Positions 17,122-25,842 are shown, counted from the stretch's first letter. The stretch: DNA of 64,000 nucleotides from Jeotgalibacillus sp. ET6 (GCF_029667115.1 NZ_JARUIU010000006.1:62001-126000); one strand, 5' to 3'. Notes: generated by a model from the letters alone, not told the origin. Program-made: numbers and translations.

Positions 17122-17142
17122 GTCAAAGGGGGAGATGTCTTG

Positions 17143-18351
17143 ATGGAAATCAAGCTTCATGATATTGGAGAAGGAATGACGCAGGCCGAGCTTATTCATT
17201 ATTTTGTAAAACCTGGTGACAAAATTAACGCAGATGATCCGCTGGTGGAGGTTCAAACCGATAAAATGACTGCAGAAATACCTTCCCCTGCATCAGGTAT
17301 TGTAAAAGAACTTATGATCGAACCAGGGGCGACTATTGCGGTGGGAACAACAATTATGCTAATAGAAGCAGTAAATTCGACAAAATCAAGAGAGCCAAAT
17401 ACCCGTGCTGTAAAGGAGTTTGCTACAAAATCATCTGATGTAAAAAAAATAGACACAGAAATAAATAAAACCAAACGCATTCTCGCCTCGCCTTATACCA
17501 GGAAAATTGCACGGGATCACCAAATATCTATTGAAATGATCGATGGATCAGGTCCTGGAGGCAGAATTAGCGATGAAGACATCTATTCAGCGATTAAGGC
17601 GGAGAAAATCCAGACGAATCAAACTCCTGCACGAACGGAAGAAGTGATAAAAGAGAAACAAAGCAGCATCCCTTACTCCGGAATACGAAGAAAAATTGGA
17701 AATAAAGTAACTCAGTCCCTTTTCACAGTACCGCACTGTACTCATTTTGAAGAAGTGGATGTTACCGAACTTCTTCAGTTTAAAGAACAGCTGAAGAAGG
17801 AAGGGAAAAACATTTCAGCAACCATCTTTTTTATAAAAGCGCTTGGTGTTTGTCTGAGAGAATTTCCTGTTTTTAATTCATCCCTGGATGAAAAAAATGA
17901 GTTGATAGTGCTTCATCCTGCCATTCATATTGGACTTGCTACCGATACAGCTGACGGACTGCTTGTGCCTGTTTTAAAGAATATTTCTCAAAAATCATTC
18001 CGTGCCCTTCAGGAGGAGATGAGAGAAATTCAACAAAAAGCTAAAGATAAGGCACTTTCCATGGCTGACCTAACCGGAAGTACATTTACCGTCAGCAATG
18101 CAGGTCCGCTTGGAGGAAGTATAGGAGCAACCCCCATTTTGAATTACCCGGAATCAGCCCTAATGGCGTTTCACAAAATTAAAAAAAGACCGATGGTAAA
18201 TGCAAAAGATGAAATTGTCATACGATCTATGATGAATATTTCAATGACATATGACCATCGGATTATAGACGGAGGAAGTGCTGTTATGTTTACGAATCGA
18301 TTTGCTGAGCTGATTGAACAGCCCATTTCCATGATGGTTGAGCTTACGTAA
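17143..18351 (+). CDS. 2-oxoacid dehydrogenase E2 (dihydrolipoamide acyltransferase)
   Basis: A 402-aa E2 with one N-terminal lipoyl domain (residues 1-77; lipoyl Lys41 in VQTDKMTAEI), a linker, a peripheral subunit-binding domain (ASPYTRKIARDHQISIEMIDG, about 108-145) and a catalytic core whose active site is TYDHRIIDGG near the C-terminus. It transfers the acyl group from lipoate to CoA, so on phenylpyruvate the product would be phenylacetyl-CoA. The ATG at 17143 follows AAAGGGGGAG; the TTG directly before it is less likely. The stop overlaps the next start as TAATG. Confidence 0.88.
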   Translation: MEIKLHDIGEGMTQAELIHYFVKPGDKINADDPLVEVQTDKMTAEIPSPASGIVKELMIEPGATIAVGTTIMLIEAVNSTKSREPNTRAVKEFATKSSDVKKIDTEINKTKRILASPYTRKIARDHQISIEMIDGSGPGGRISDEDIYSAIKAEKIQTNQTPARTEEVIKEKQSSIPYSGIRRKIGNKVTQSLFTVPHCTHFEEVDVTELLQFKEQLKKEGKNISATIFFIKALGVCLREFPVFNSSLDEKNELIVLHPAIHIGLATDTADGLLVPVLKNISQKSFRALQEEMREIQQKAKDKALSMADLTGSTFTVSNAGPLGGSIGATPILNYPESALMAFHKIKKRPMVNAKDEIVIRSMMNISMTYDHRIIDGGSAVMFTNRFAELIEQPISMMVELT

Positions 18352-19775
18352 TGGTCGTAGGGGAAATTGCAGAAGAAAAAGATGTTGTGGTGATCGGAGG
18401 AGGTCCGGGTGGGTACCAGGCTGCAATACGGGCCGCTCAGCTGGGAAGAAAAGTGACACTGATTGAAAAAGAAAATGTAGGAGGCGTATGCTTATTTACT
18501 GGCTGCATACCTTCTAAACTATTTGCTGAGGCGGGTAAGAAAAGAAGTTCTCTGAACTCTTTATCAAGATTAGGAATAGCGGTACGTGAAGATTCATTTG
18601 ATTTATCTGTTTTGCAAAGCACAAAGCAGAAAGTGATAGCGCAGCTCCAAAGCGGAATCGAAAAACTGATTCATGAAAACAGGATTGAACGGATAAAAGG
18701 CTCTGCATATTTTTTAGCCAATGACAGGATTGGAGTCGAAAGCGGTCATACCTTTTCTATTTTCAGATTCTCATCCGCCATCATTGCAGCAGGCTGCTCA
18801 ATAGCCGGCACCAAAGAATCGGAAGATCACCGGTTATTAGATTATGAATCTATTTATGCCCTGCAGGAAGTTCCTAAGCATCTTGCGGTCATTGGGGATG
18901 ATTATCTTGCACTCGAAGCCGCTTCTTCGTTTCAGCAGCTTGGCGCAAAAGTCACGTTAGTAGTGGAAAAGGAAGATTTTCATTTTGAAGCTTCTATTAA
19001 TAAGGAGTTAAAACGAATTTTCAAAAAAAGAAATATTAAAATGCATTTTAATCAAAAAGTTCAGCAGATAGATTCAAATGAGGAGGAGATTAAGATTGTG
19101 TTGGAAGGAGAAGATGGACAAACGTCTTCTCTTCTGGCGTCACACATGGTGAAAGCTGCTTCCCGAGAACCGAATAGCTTTCATCTTGGTGCAGATCGGT
19201 TAAAAATGAAGACAGGAAAAAACGGTCATATCCTCATAAACGATGCCTGTCAAACGTCTATAGAGGGGATATATGCAGTAGGGGATATTACAGAAGGTCC
19301 TGCGCTCGCCGTTAAAGCCATCAAACAGGGGAAAGTCGCAGCTGAAGTAATTGCAGGCTGCAGCGCTGAATATGACGGCAGATTCTTACCGCTGATCCTT
19401 CACACCAATCCGCCTGTTTCAAGCTGTGGTCTGACAGAGGATGAAGCAAAGGAAATGTATAAAAATAGTAGAACCGCTTCGTTTCCTCTGGCTGCACTGG
19501 GAATTTCCGCTGTAACAGGAAACAGGGAAGGAATGGTGACAGTCATCATTGATGAAGCCACAGATGTTTTACTGGGACTCCATGCAATTGGTGAAGGGGC
19601 CGTGGAGCTTGCCGCATCAAGTGTGCTTGCTCTTGAAATGGCAGGCCGTACAGAAGATCTGACATTTGGACTTTATGCACATCCGAGTGTAAGCGAGGGC
19701 TTATTAGAAGCAGTTGAAGCATTAACAGGTAAATCGATTCATCTTGCCGCAGGACAATCCAAAATTAACGTATAG
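18351..19775 (+). CDS. lpdA: Dihydrolipoamide dehydrogenase (E3)
   Basis: A 474-aa FAD/NAD disulfide oxidoreductase that reoxidises the E2 lipoyl group. It has VVVIGGGPGGYQAA for FAD, the redox-active pair in GGVCLFTGCIPSK, a second nucleotide fold (AVIGDDYLALEAASSF), GIYAVGDITEGPALA and the C-terminal His-Glu in YAHPSVSEGLLEAVE. The NAD-binding loop reads GDDYLALEA in place of the usual GxGxxGxE, a divergence worth noting. The ATG overlaps the E2 stop. Its dedicated presence makes the complex self-sufficient. Confidence 0.87.
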   Translation: MVVGEIAEEKDVVVIGGGPGGYQAAIRAAQLGRKVTLIEKENVGGVCLFTGCIPSKLFAEAGKKRSSLNSLSRLGIAVREDSFDLSVLQSTKQKVIAQLQSGIEKLIHENRIERIKGSAYFLANDRIGVESGHTFSIFRFSSAIIAAGCSIAGTKESEDHRLLDYESIYALQEVPKHLAVIGDDYLALEAASSFQQLGAKVTLVVEKEDFHFEASINKELKRIFKKRNIKMHFNQKVQQIDSNEEEIKIVLEGEDGQTSSLLASHMVKAASREPNSFHLGADRLKMKTGKNGHILINDACQTSIEGIYAVGDITEGPALAVKAIKQGKVAAEVIAGCSAEYDGRFLPLILHTNPPVSSCGLTEDEAKEMYKNSRTASFPLAALGISAVTGNREGMVTVIIDEATDVLLGLHAIGEGAVELAASSVLALEMAGRTEDLTFGLYAHPSVSEGLLEAVEALTGKSIHLAAGQSKINV

Positions 19776-19813
19776 ATAGAATAAATAAAATTAACGAGTT
19801 GGAGGAATTTAAA

Positions 19814-20929
19814 ATGAAAAAAGAATCCATTTCAATGAATCAGCAGGTTAATGACTTTTTTCCGGTTAAAGATGTTGATTATCTTGAAATCTATACGGGA
19901 AATGCAAAACAATCCGCCCACTTTTTTTGTACCGCATTTGGTTTTAAAATGACAGCCTACTCGGGTCTTGAAACAGGCAATCGAGAAACCGTGTCTTATG
20001 TATTGCAGCAAAAAAAAGTGCGCCTGGTCATCACCGGATCCTTAACAGACTCATCTGACACAGCCGCCTTTGTCAAAAAACACGGAGACGGCGTACGTGA
20101 TATTGCGCTTACAATGGATAATGTTGAAAGTGCATACAAAGAAGCGGTCTCAAGAGGGGCAATTCCTATAAAAGAGCCATACGAAGTGGAAGATCAGTAT
20201 GGAAAAGTAAGGAAAGCGGTTATCGGAACATACGGAGATACCGTTCACACCCTAATTGAGCGCACCGGTTATCAGGGGGTTTTTCTTCCTGGTTTTGAAC
20301 CGTACGAATCTTCTATCCCGGTGAAAGATGCCGGAATTATTGCCGTAGATCATGTGGTTGGAAACGTGGAGAGAATGCAGGAATGGACCTCTTACTACGA
20401 AAAAGTAATGGGCTTTAAGGAAATGCGTCATTTTACAGATGCAGATATCAGCACGGAGTATTCATCTCTAATGTCAAAAGTAATGCACAATGGAGGAAGA
20501 ATTAAATTTCCAATTAATGAACCGGCAGAGGGCAAGCGGAAATCTCAAATTCAGGAATATCTTGAATTTTTCAATGGTCCAGGCGTTCAGCACCTTGCTA
20601 TTTTAACGGAAGATATCGTGACAACAGTCGGCATCCTGAAACAAAATGGCGTAGAATTTTTAAATACTCCTGCGTCCTATTATGAAACGCTGAGCGAACG
20701 GGTTAAGGACATTGATGAAGAAATTGAAAAACTGAAGGAACTGAATATTTTAGTAGATGGAGATGACGAAGGCTATCTTCTGCAAATTTTCACGAAGCCG
20801 ATTGTCGACCGTCCTACAGTATTCATCGAAGTCATTCAGCGAAAGGGAGCTAGAGGATTTGGGGAAGGAAATTTTAAAGCTCTATTTGAATCGATTGAGC
20901 GGGAACAGGAAAGAAGAGGGAACTTGTAA
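19814..20929 (+). CDS. hppD: 4-hydroxyphenylpyruvate dioxygenase
   Basis: The 371-aa protein is a two-domain vicinal-oxygen-chelate dioxygenase that turns 4-hydroxyphenylpyruvate into homogentisate with Fe(II) and O2. The three iron ligands are visible: His in IIAVDHVVGNV, His in GPGVQHLAIL and Glu in TVFIEVIQRKGA. Other family marks are FFNGPGVQHLA, GYLLQIFTKP and the C-terminal GFGEGNFKALFESIE, which covers the active site. The ATG at 19814 follows GGAGGAA. It starts the tyrosine-type half of the operon, 38 bp after E3. Confidence 0.95.
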   Translation: MKKESISMNQQVNDFFPVKDVDYLEIYTGNAKQSAHFFCTAFGFKMTAYSGLETGNRETVSYVLQQKKVRLVITGSLTDSSDTAAFVKKHGDGVRDIALTMDNVESAYKEAVSRGAIPIKEPYEVEDQYGKVRKAVIGTYGDTVHTLIERTGYQGVFLPGFEPYESSIPVKDAGIIAVDHVVGNVERMQEWTSYYEKVMGFKEMRHFTDADISTEYSSLMSKVMHNGGRIKFPINEPAEGKRKSQIQEYLEFFNGPGVQHLAILTEDIVTTVGILKQNGVEFLNTPASYYETLSERVKDIDEEIEKLKELNILVDGDDEGYLLQIFTKPIVDRPTVFIEVIQRKGARGFGEGNFKALFESIEREQERRGNL

Positions 20930-21027
20930 AGCAGCTGCATGATAGGGAAACCATTAAAAGATCTTTTCTTTTGCAGAATTTATTTCAAAACAACCTCAAT
21001 TATCGTGAACGAAAGGTGGAGAACCGG

Positions 21028-21651
21028 ATGGATTTTATGCCAAATGAAATGAAGTGGAAAGAGGCCTATAAAGTAATGATTGGCTCCATCCTGCCAAGAC
21101 CTATTGCTTTTGTATCAAGCATGAATAAAGATGGAATTGCAAACCTGGCACCCTTTAGTTTTTTTACAGCAATCTCCGCGGATCCCATGATGGTCTGTTT
21201 TTCTCCGATGCGGAATGGGGAGGACGGATCAAAAAAAGACACGTTGATCAATATAGAGGAAACAGGAGAATTTGTGATAAATATTGTGAGTGAAAGTTTT
21301 TCCGAAAAAATGAATCACTGCGCCATTAATTATTTACCGGAGGAAGATGAATTTATTAAAGCAGGTTTGACGAAAAGTTCAAGTCGCTCGGTTCAGCCGC
21401 CCCGTGTTAAAGAAAGCCTGATTCATATGGAATGTATAAAGAATCAAATCCTGCACTTCGGTGATCACCCCGGTGCAGGAAGCCTGGTGATAGGCGAAGT
21501 AATTACGATTCAGATCGATGATTCTCTCCTGAATGAGGGCAGAATTAATGCTCAGGAGCTAAAGCCGATTGGAAGATTGGCCGGTCAGCTTTATACGAGA
21601 CCTATGACGGATACTTTTGAACTAATTCGCCAAAAAATTGATAAGAGGTGA
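21028..21651 (+). CDS. Flavin reductase family protein
   Basis: A 207-aa FMN-binding split-barrel protein: YKVMIGSILPRPIAFVSSMNKDGIANLAPFSFFTAIS, PMMVCFS, TGEFVINIVSE and HFGDHPGAGSLVIGEVI are the standard strands of flavin-reductase-like domains. Some members reduce flavin for two-component monooxygenases; others simply bind FMN or haem. No monooxygenase partner is adjacent, so its exact role between hppD and the hydrolase is unknown. ATG 21028 fits AAAGGTGGAG. The next gene's ribosome binding site lies in its last codons. Confidence 0.8.
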   Translation: MDFMPNEMKWKEAYKVMIGSILPRPIAFVSSMNKDGIANLAPFSFFTAISADPMMVCFSPMRNGEDGSKKDTLINIEETGEFVINIVSESFSEKMNHCAINYLPEEDEFIKAGLTKSSSRSVQPPRVKESLIHMECIKNQILHFGDHPGAGSLVIGEVITIQIDDSLLNEGRINAQELKPIGRLAGQLYTRPMTDTFELIRQKIDKR

Positions 21652-21655
21652 AAAC

Positions 21656-22579
21656 ATGAAGTGGATAAGTTTTCGCCTCCCCAATGGTATGGTAAAAGCC
21701 GGCTGGATTCATCAGGACCAATATGCAATTGATATGAACGAACTCTCAAAAGGTGCCCTCCCATCAACGATCCTGGAGTTTCTTCAGGATCAGGAGCGGT
21801 ATATGGAATTGGTAGAAAAATGGAGAGATACTCCGATTGAAACTGACGGAGTTTATTCTTTGAGTGAGGTAACGCTTATGGCGCCTCTGCCAAATCCTCT
21901 GAGTTTTAGAGACTTTTACTCTTTTGAACAGCATGTAAAACGTTCACGGGAAAGAAGAGGACTCGAGATGATTCCGGAGTGGTACAGGTTTCCTGCATTC
22001 TATTTTTCGAACCATTTAGCTATTAAAGGACCAGGTGAAGTCATACTTTTTCCTGAAAGCAGCGAACTGGACTATGAGCTTGAAATTGCATGCGTAATTG
22101 GAAAAAAGGGATCTGCTATATCCTCCGATCACGCATCCAATTATATCTTCGGTTTTTGCATTATGAATGACTGGAGCGCACGTGATTTACAGCGGGAGGA
22201 GATGAAAGTGGGGCTTGGTCCGGCTAAAGGGAAAGACTTTGCAACATCAATAGGCCCGTATATCGTAACGCTGGATGAAGTGAACGAAATGAAAAACGGT
22301 CACATTGAATTAAAAATGGAAGCGTTTGTTAACGGTAAACAGCTGTCCTCAGGGAATACAAGGGATCTCTATTATTCGTTTGGAGATATGATTGAACGGG
22401 CCTCTGCAGGTGTGACACTCTATCCCGGAGAAATTATAGGTTCGGGAACGGTAGGAACGGGATGCCTTCTTGAACTTGGCAGGGAGGTTCACCCCTGGTT
22501 GAAGGAAGGGGATGAAGTATCTTTGACCATCGAAGGACTTGGAACGCTGACAAACAAAATTGGAAGTGGAAAAGGGTGA
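21656..22579 (+). CDS. Fumarylacetoacetate hydrolase family protein
   Basis: A 307-aa FAH-superfamily enzyme. Metal and catalytic residues appear in DYELEIACVIG (E-x-E plus preceding D) and FGFCIMNDWSARDLQ; GPAKGKDFATSIGPYIV, STRDLYYS-like NTRDLYYSF and PGEIIGSGTVGTG complete the fold. In the homogentisate pathway it would hydrolyse fumarylacetoacetate to fumarate and acetoacetate. No maleylacetoacetate isomerase gene is present, so it may accept the maleyl isomer directly. ATG 21656 with AAGAGGTG overlapping the previous stop indicates coupling. Confidence 0.87.
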   Translation: MKWISFRLPNGMVKAGWIHQDQYAIDMNELSKGALPSTILEFLQDQERYMELVEKWRDTPIETDGVYSLSEVTLMAPLPNPLSFRDFYSFEQHVKRSRERRGLEMIPEWYRFPAFYFSNHLAIKGPGEVILFPESSELDYELEIACVIGKKGSAISSDHASNYIFGFCIMNDWSARDLQREEMKVGLGPAKGKDFATSIGPYIVTLDEVNEMKNGHIELKMEAFVNGKQLSSGNTRDLYYSFGDMIERASAGVTLYPGEIIGSGTVGTGCLLELGREVHPWLKEGDEVSLTIEGLGTLTNKIGSGKG

Positions 22580-22583
22580 TTAG

Positions 22584-23738
22584 ATGTTTTACCGTCAACT
22601 TGGAAAGATTCCTCATAAACGCCATACGAAATTTACAAAAGAAGATGGTACGCTTTTCCGTGAGCAGGTGATGGGAACAAAGGGGTTCAGCGGAACTCAG
22701 TCCATTCTCTATCATCATTTTATGCCGACTGAAGTTTCGAAAACCGAGTTAATAGGATCCTATCTGCCGGAATATGAAGAAATGGGGGTACTAAAACACC
22801 GTCATTTTTTAACCTCAAAGCTAAAACAAAAAGGAGATGCATTTTCCGCAAGAGACTACATTCTGGGAAATGATGATCTGCTAATCGGGATTATCCAGAC
22901 ATCTCAAGCGATGGATTCCTATTACAGAAACGGTGACGGAGATGAGATGTTATTTGTTCATTACGGAGAGGGAAAGATTGAAACGATGTTTGGAACGATT
23001 TCTTATCGGAAAGGCGATTACATTATTATTCCGATCGGCACAATATATCGGATTCTTCCAACTGAAAAAACGGAATCTAAATTTTTGCTGATTGAATCAT
23101 TCAGTCAGCTGACAACTCCAAAAAGATATAGAAATGAATATGGCCAGCTGCTTGAGCACAGTCCGTTTTGCGAACGTGATATCCGGGGCCCTGAAGAGTT
23201 AGTAACCTTTGAAGAAAAAGGGTCCTATGAAGTAATGACAAAATCAAGAGGACATCTGCATAATCATGTATTAAATCACCATCCCCTGGACGTGGTGGGG
23301 TGGGATGGATGTTTGTATCCATGGGTTTTTAATGTGGAAGATTTTGAACCGATTACAGGAAGGGTTCATCAGCCGCCGCCTGTTCACCAGACGTTCGAGG
23401 GACATAATTTTGTTGTATGCTCATTTGTTCCAAGACTCTACGATTATCATCCTGAGGCGATTCCTGCCCCGTATTATCACAGCAATGTAAACAGCGATGA
23501 GCTCCTTTACTATGTGGAAGGCAATTTTATGAGCAGAAAAGGAGTTGAAATAGGTTCGATCACCCTTCATCCAAGCGGCATACCCCACGGACCTCATCCA
23601 GGAAAAACGGAGGCAAGCATCGGAAAAAAAGAAACGATGGAATTAGCTGTAATGATTGATACGTTTAAGCCCTTAAAAGTAGTGAAAAAAGCAAAGCACA
23701 TAGAGGATCCACAGTACATGTATACATGGGTCGAGTAA
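22584..23738 (+). CDS. hmgA: Homogentisate 1,2-dioxygenase family protein
   Basis: A 384-aa cupin-type dioxygenase of the HmgA family, which opens the homogentisate ring to maleylacetoacetate using Fe(II). The late segment YYHSNVNSDELLYYVEG has the His and Glu iron ligands, followed by LHPSGIPHGPHPG with further histidines; RQLGKIPHKRHTKF is the conserved start. Its position after hppD and the FAH-family gene completes the route. It is shorter than the roughly 430-440 aa of mammalian and proteobacterial enzymes, as is common in Firmicutes. It is the last gene of the operon, with a terminator 8 bp downstream. Confidence 0.88.
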   Translation: MFYRQLGKIPHKRHTKFTKEDGTLFREQVMGTKGFSGTQSILYHHFMPTEVSKTELIGSYLPEYEEMGVLKHRHFLTSKLKQKGDAFSARDYILGNDDLLIGIIQTSQAMDSYYRNGDGDEMLFVHYGEGKIETMFGTISYRKGDYIIIPIGTIYRILPTEKTESKFLLIESFSQLTTPKRYRNEYGQLLEHSPFCERDIRGPEELVTFEEKGSYEVMTKSRGHLHNHVLNHHPLDVVGWDGCLYPWVFNVEDFEPITGRVHQPPPVHQTFEGHNFVVCSFVPRLYDYHPEAIPAPYYHSNVNSDELLYYVEGNFMSRKGVEIGSITLHPSGIPHGPHPGKTEASIGKKETMELAVMIDTFKPLKVVKKAKHIEDPQYMYTWVE

Positions 23739-23745
23739 TCGAAGC

Positions 23746-23770
23746 AGAGCTGAAAAGCTCTCTTTTTTTT
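23746..23770 (+). terminator. Terminator of the phenylalanine/homogentisate operon
   Basis: AGAGCT, a GAAA loop and AGCTCT followed by CTTTTTTTT. Confidence 0.85.
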
Positions 23771-23842
23771 GAATAAATATATAGGACTATAGACTTTTAT
23801 TTAAAGGGTTGAAAAAAGAAAACTAATTTGCCTTGTGAAATG

Positions 23843-23985
23843 TGCTATACTTAAATTAATGAGGGTGGGATGATTAGTAAATCTCATTCAGCCAAATTAG
23901 ACAGAGCGGCTTATCGTACCAGACCGAAGATTAGCCTTATCGTTCAATTGCCCGGCAAATCTTATTAAAAATTGGAGGATGAACG
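23843..23985 (+). promoter_or_regulatory. Extended -10 promoter and leader of a small gene
   Basis: TGCTATACT (23843-23851) is an extended -10 element. The following leader of about 130 nt precedes the 56-aa ORF. It contains a 32-codon frame beginning at 23870 (MISKSHSAKLDRAAYRTRPK), whose ribosome binding site is too close to be convincing. No known riboswitch was recognised. Confidence 0.4.
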
Positions 23986-24156
23986 ATGAAAACATATAAA
24001 AACAAATTTATTGATGGAGAACAAGTACTGCTGAATGAAAAAGTTGTGACAATAAAGCAGTGGTCCTACGTAGCGAATATGAAAAGATATTCTTATATTA
24101 TACAGGAAGATTCAGCCACCTTTTACTTTGAAGAAGAGCTTAAAAAAATCCAATAA
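23986..24156 (+). CDS. Small protein, 56 aa, unknown function
   Basis: ATG 23986 follows GGAGG at 7-base spacing and opens 56 codons: MKTYKNKFIDGEQVLLNEKV .. ATFYFEEELKKIQ. The product is soluble, charged and rich in Tyr and Lys, and looks like a small beta-hairpin protein (repeated hydrophobic-polar alternation). It has its own promoter and terminator, which supports expression. I do not recognise the family. Confidence 0.6.
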   Translation: MKTYKNKFIDGEQVLLNEKVVTIKQWSYVANMKRYSYIIQEDSATFYFEEELKKIQ

Positions 24157-24158
24157 TA

Positions 24159-24192
24159 AAAAACTGCAGCCAACTTTGGACTGCAGTTTTTC
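24159..24192. terminator. Bidirectional terminator
   Basis: AAAACTGCAG and CTGCAGTTTTT surround an 11-nt loop, with A- and T-runs on either side. It serves the 56-aa gene (plus) and the YeeE/YedE gene (minus). Confidence 0.85.
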
Positions 24193-24196
24193 TTTT

Positions 24197-25453
24197 TTAG
24201 CACATAGTATCTTTAGGTTTGGGATTTTTGAGACCGAATAATGGCCGAATGAAAAGAGCAAGCGCGGTTCCAAGCAACGCCATGACTGCCCATACCCAGC
24301 CATGCAGACTGAAGGATGCAATACCGCCGAAATATGCTCCGATGTTGCATCCAAACGCAAGTCTTGCTCCATAGCCCATTAATAGTCCACCTATAATTGA
24401 GCCTGCTGCGATACCTGGTTTAATTTTCTTAGGATTAAATGTTCCGGCAGCAGTCGCCGCAATAAATGCACCGAGGATAATACCAAAATTCATCACGCTC
24501 GTTGAGTCTGCTAAAACAGTCTGAGATAACTGAACGGCGTTTGCCCCCTGCCAGTAACCCCAGCTTGAAACATCAACTCCAACCATTTCAAGTGCTTTAG
24601 ATCCCCATAGCGCAAATGCAGAAGTAATGCCCCATGGATTTCCACGCACCGTCAGCGTTAATGCGTTCAACACTGCCAGTACAATGGCTGCTGTTAGCAG
24701 GGGCCATGAACCTCTGAAAACTTTTTTCCAGCCGGTAGTCGTTGGCAATGGTTTCATAGGGGGAGGATTTCTCCGTTTTGCGAACTGTGACAATAAAAAG
24801 TAAATGATTCCAAAAAGGACCATTTGTACAGCCCATGCCCCAAAGAAGCCGAGGGAGGTGGATTCAGCCAGTGAAATTGGCGGCAACGCCCACGTTTCCT
24901 CCGTCCAAAAAGGAAGATGATAAGCCCCTAATACAGAACCGGCAATAAAAGCGAACAAGGTTAATATCATAGAAGACTGTCCGCCTCCAACCGTATATAA
25001 AGTCCCGGAGGCACATCCGCTTCCCAGCTGCATTCCAATACCGAAAATAAATGCACCGAAAAGCACACTGACTCCAACAGGTGAAACGTATCCTGCAGGA
25101 GCGACTCCTGTAAAACTAAAACCTGTGCCTAATATAATCGCAAATAATGTAGATGCTACTGCAAGCATAACCATATGCGCCTGCAAGCCCTGTACATTAC
25201 CTACTGCTGCCAGGCGTCTGAAGACAGAGGTAAACCCGAATCTTGCGTATAATAAAGTAAGGCCCAATGCAATTCCAATTAAAAATAAAACCCCCTGTGT
25301 CCCGTTGGTCGTTAAGGTAATAATGGAAAATAAAATAATCGCTGCTACTATACCTAAAAAGACCAAAGGCTTCTGAAGCGGTGGAAGTGAAGATACAATC
25401 GTGGTTGAGTGCTTCTTCATTAACTCTGGAGTCTCTGAAGCATGCTGTGTCAT
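24197..25453 (-). CDS. YeeE/YedE family sulfur transporter
   Basis: A 418-aa membrane protein with about ten or more hydrophobic segments and the two glycine- and cysteine-containing motifs of the family: GIGMQLGSGCASGTLYTVGG (first half) and GYGARLAFGCNIGAYFGGIA (second half), reflecting an internal duplication. Family members carry thiosulfate or related sulfur compounds into the cell, passing them along conserved cysteines. The usual TusA/YeeD partner gene is not beside it, and the protein ends with a Cys (KDTMC). GAGGGAC precedes the start. It is transcribed alone toward the shared terminator at 24159. Confidence 0.87.
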   Translation of the reverse strand: MTQHASETPELMKKHSTTIVSSLPPLQKPLVFLGIVAAIILFSIITLTTNGTQGVLFLIGIALGLTLLYARFGFTSVFRRLAAVGNVQGLQAHMVMLAVASTLFAIILGTGFSFTGVAPAGYVSPVGVSVLFGAFIFGIGMQLGSGCASGTLYTVGGGQSSMILTLFAFIAGSVLGAYHLPFWTEETWALPPISLAESTSLGFFGAWAVQMVLFGIIYFLLSQFAKRRNPPPMKPLPTTTGWKKVFRGSWPLLTAAIVLAVLNALTLTVRGNPWGITSAFALWGSKALEMVGVDVSSWGYWQGANAVQLSQTVLADSTSVMNFGIILGAFIAATAAGTFNPKKIKPGIAAGSIIGGLLMGYGARLAFGCNIGAYFGGIASFSLHGWVWAVMALLGTALALFIRPLFGLKNPKPKDTMC

Positions 25454-25560
25454 ATATGTCCCTCATTTCCTAGTGATTTAATCGGTTTTAAATTTACCAT
25501 ACCTGCACATACAAGTCTATTAGAATGAATCCGCTTCTCAAAAAGATATTTTAAACAAAA

Positions 25561-25602
25561 AAAAGACAGCTCGTCCAGCCAATGGGAGCGCGCCGTCTTC
25601 TT
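25561..25602 (-). terminator. Terminator of the 33-aa membrane peptide gene
   Basis: On the minus strand AAGACGGCGCGCTC pairs with GAGCTGTCTT, followed by a run of T residues. Confidence 0.75.
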
Positions 25603-25636
25603 TATGTATGCTCTATTTTATTGGAGAAGTTTTTGA

Positions 25637-25738
25637 TCATAGGGCTGTAACAAGTAGTAGAATGGAAGTAAGAATTCCAGTTCCGGCAAGTCCTGTTAAA
25701 ATATCGGTTCTGTTATACTTAATTTTTTCTTCAAACAT
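25637..25738 (-). CDS. 33-aa single-span membrane peptide
   Basis: A very short gene with a strong AAAGGAGG site and its own terminator. The peptide starts MFEEKIKYNRTDILTGLAG and continues with a hydrophobic stretch (TGILTSILLLVTAL), so it has a charged cytoplasmic head and one transmembrane helix. I do not recognise it. The structure is typical of small stress-linked or sporulation-linked Bacillus membrane peptides; it is divergent from csbD, which has a sigma-B promoter. Confidence 0.6.
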   Translation of the reverse strand: MFEEKIKYNRTDILTGLAGTGILTSILLLVTAL

Positions 25739-25842
25739 GTCGATCGTCCTCCTTTGTTGTATAGTACTCTTTACCTTTTTTACATCATCTATAAACGTTT
25801 TTTTCAAGATTTTATACTAGTATTATTGATATTTTTTTCTCC

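Noticed and set aside
15062-19775. Ordinary branched-chain or pyruvate dehydrogenase operon
   Set aside because: Not excluded by sequence, but the leading phenylalanine dehydrogenase, the following hppD and the operator shared with paa make an aromatic 2-oxoacid more likely.
23870-23968. 32-codon leader peptide before the 56-aa gene
   Set aside because: The SD-like GAGGGTGG is only one base from the ATG, so initiation is doubtful; kept only as a remark.
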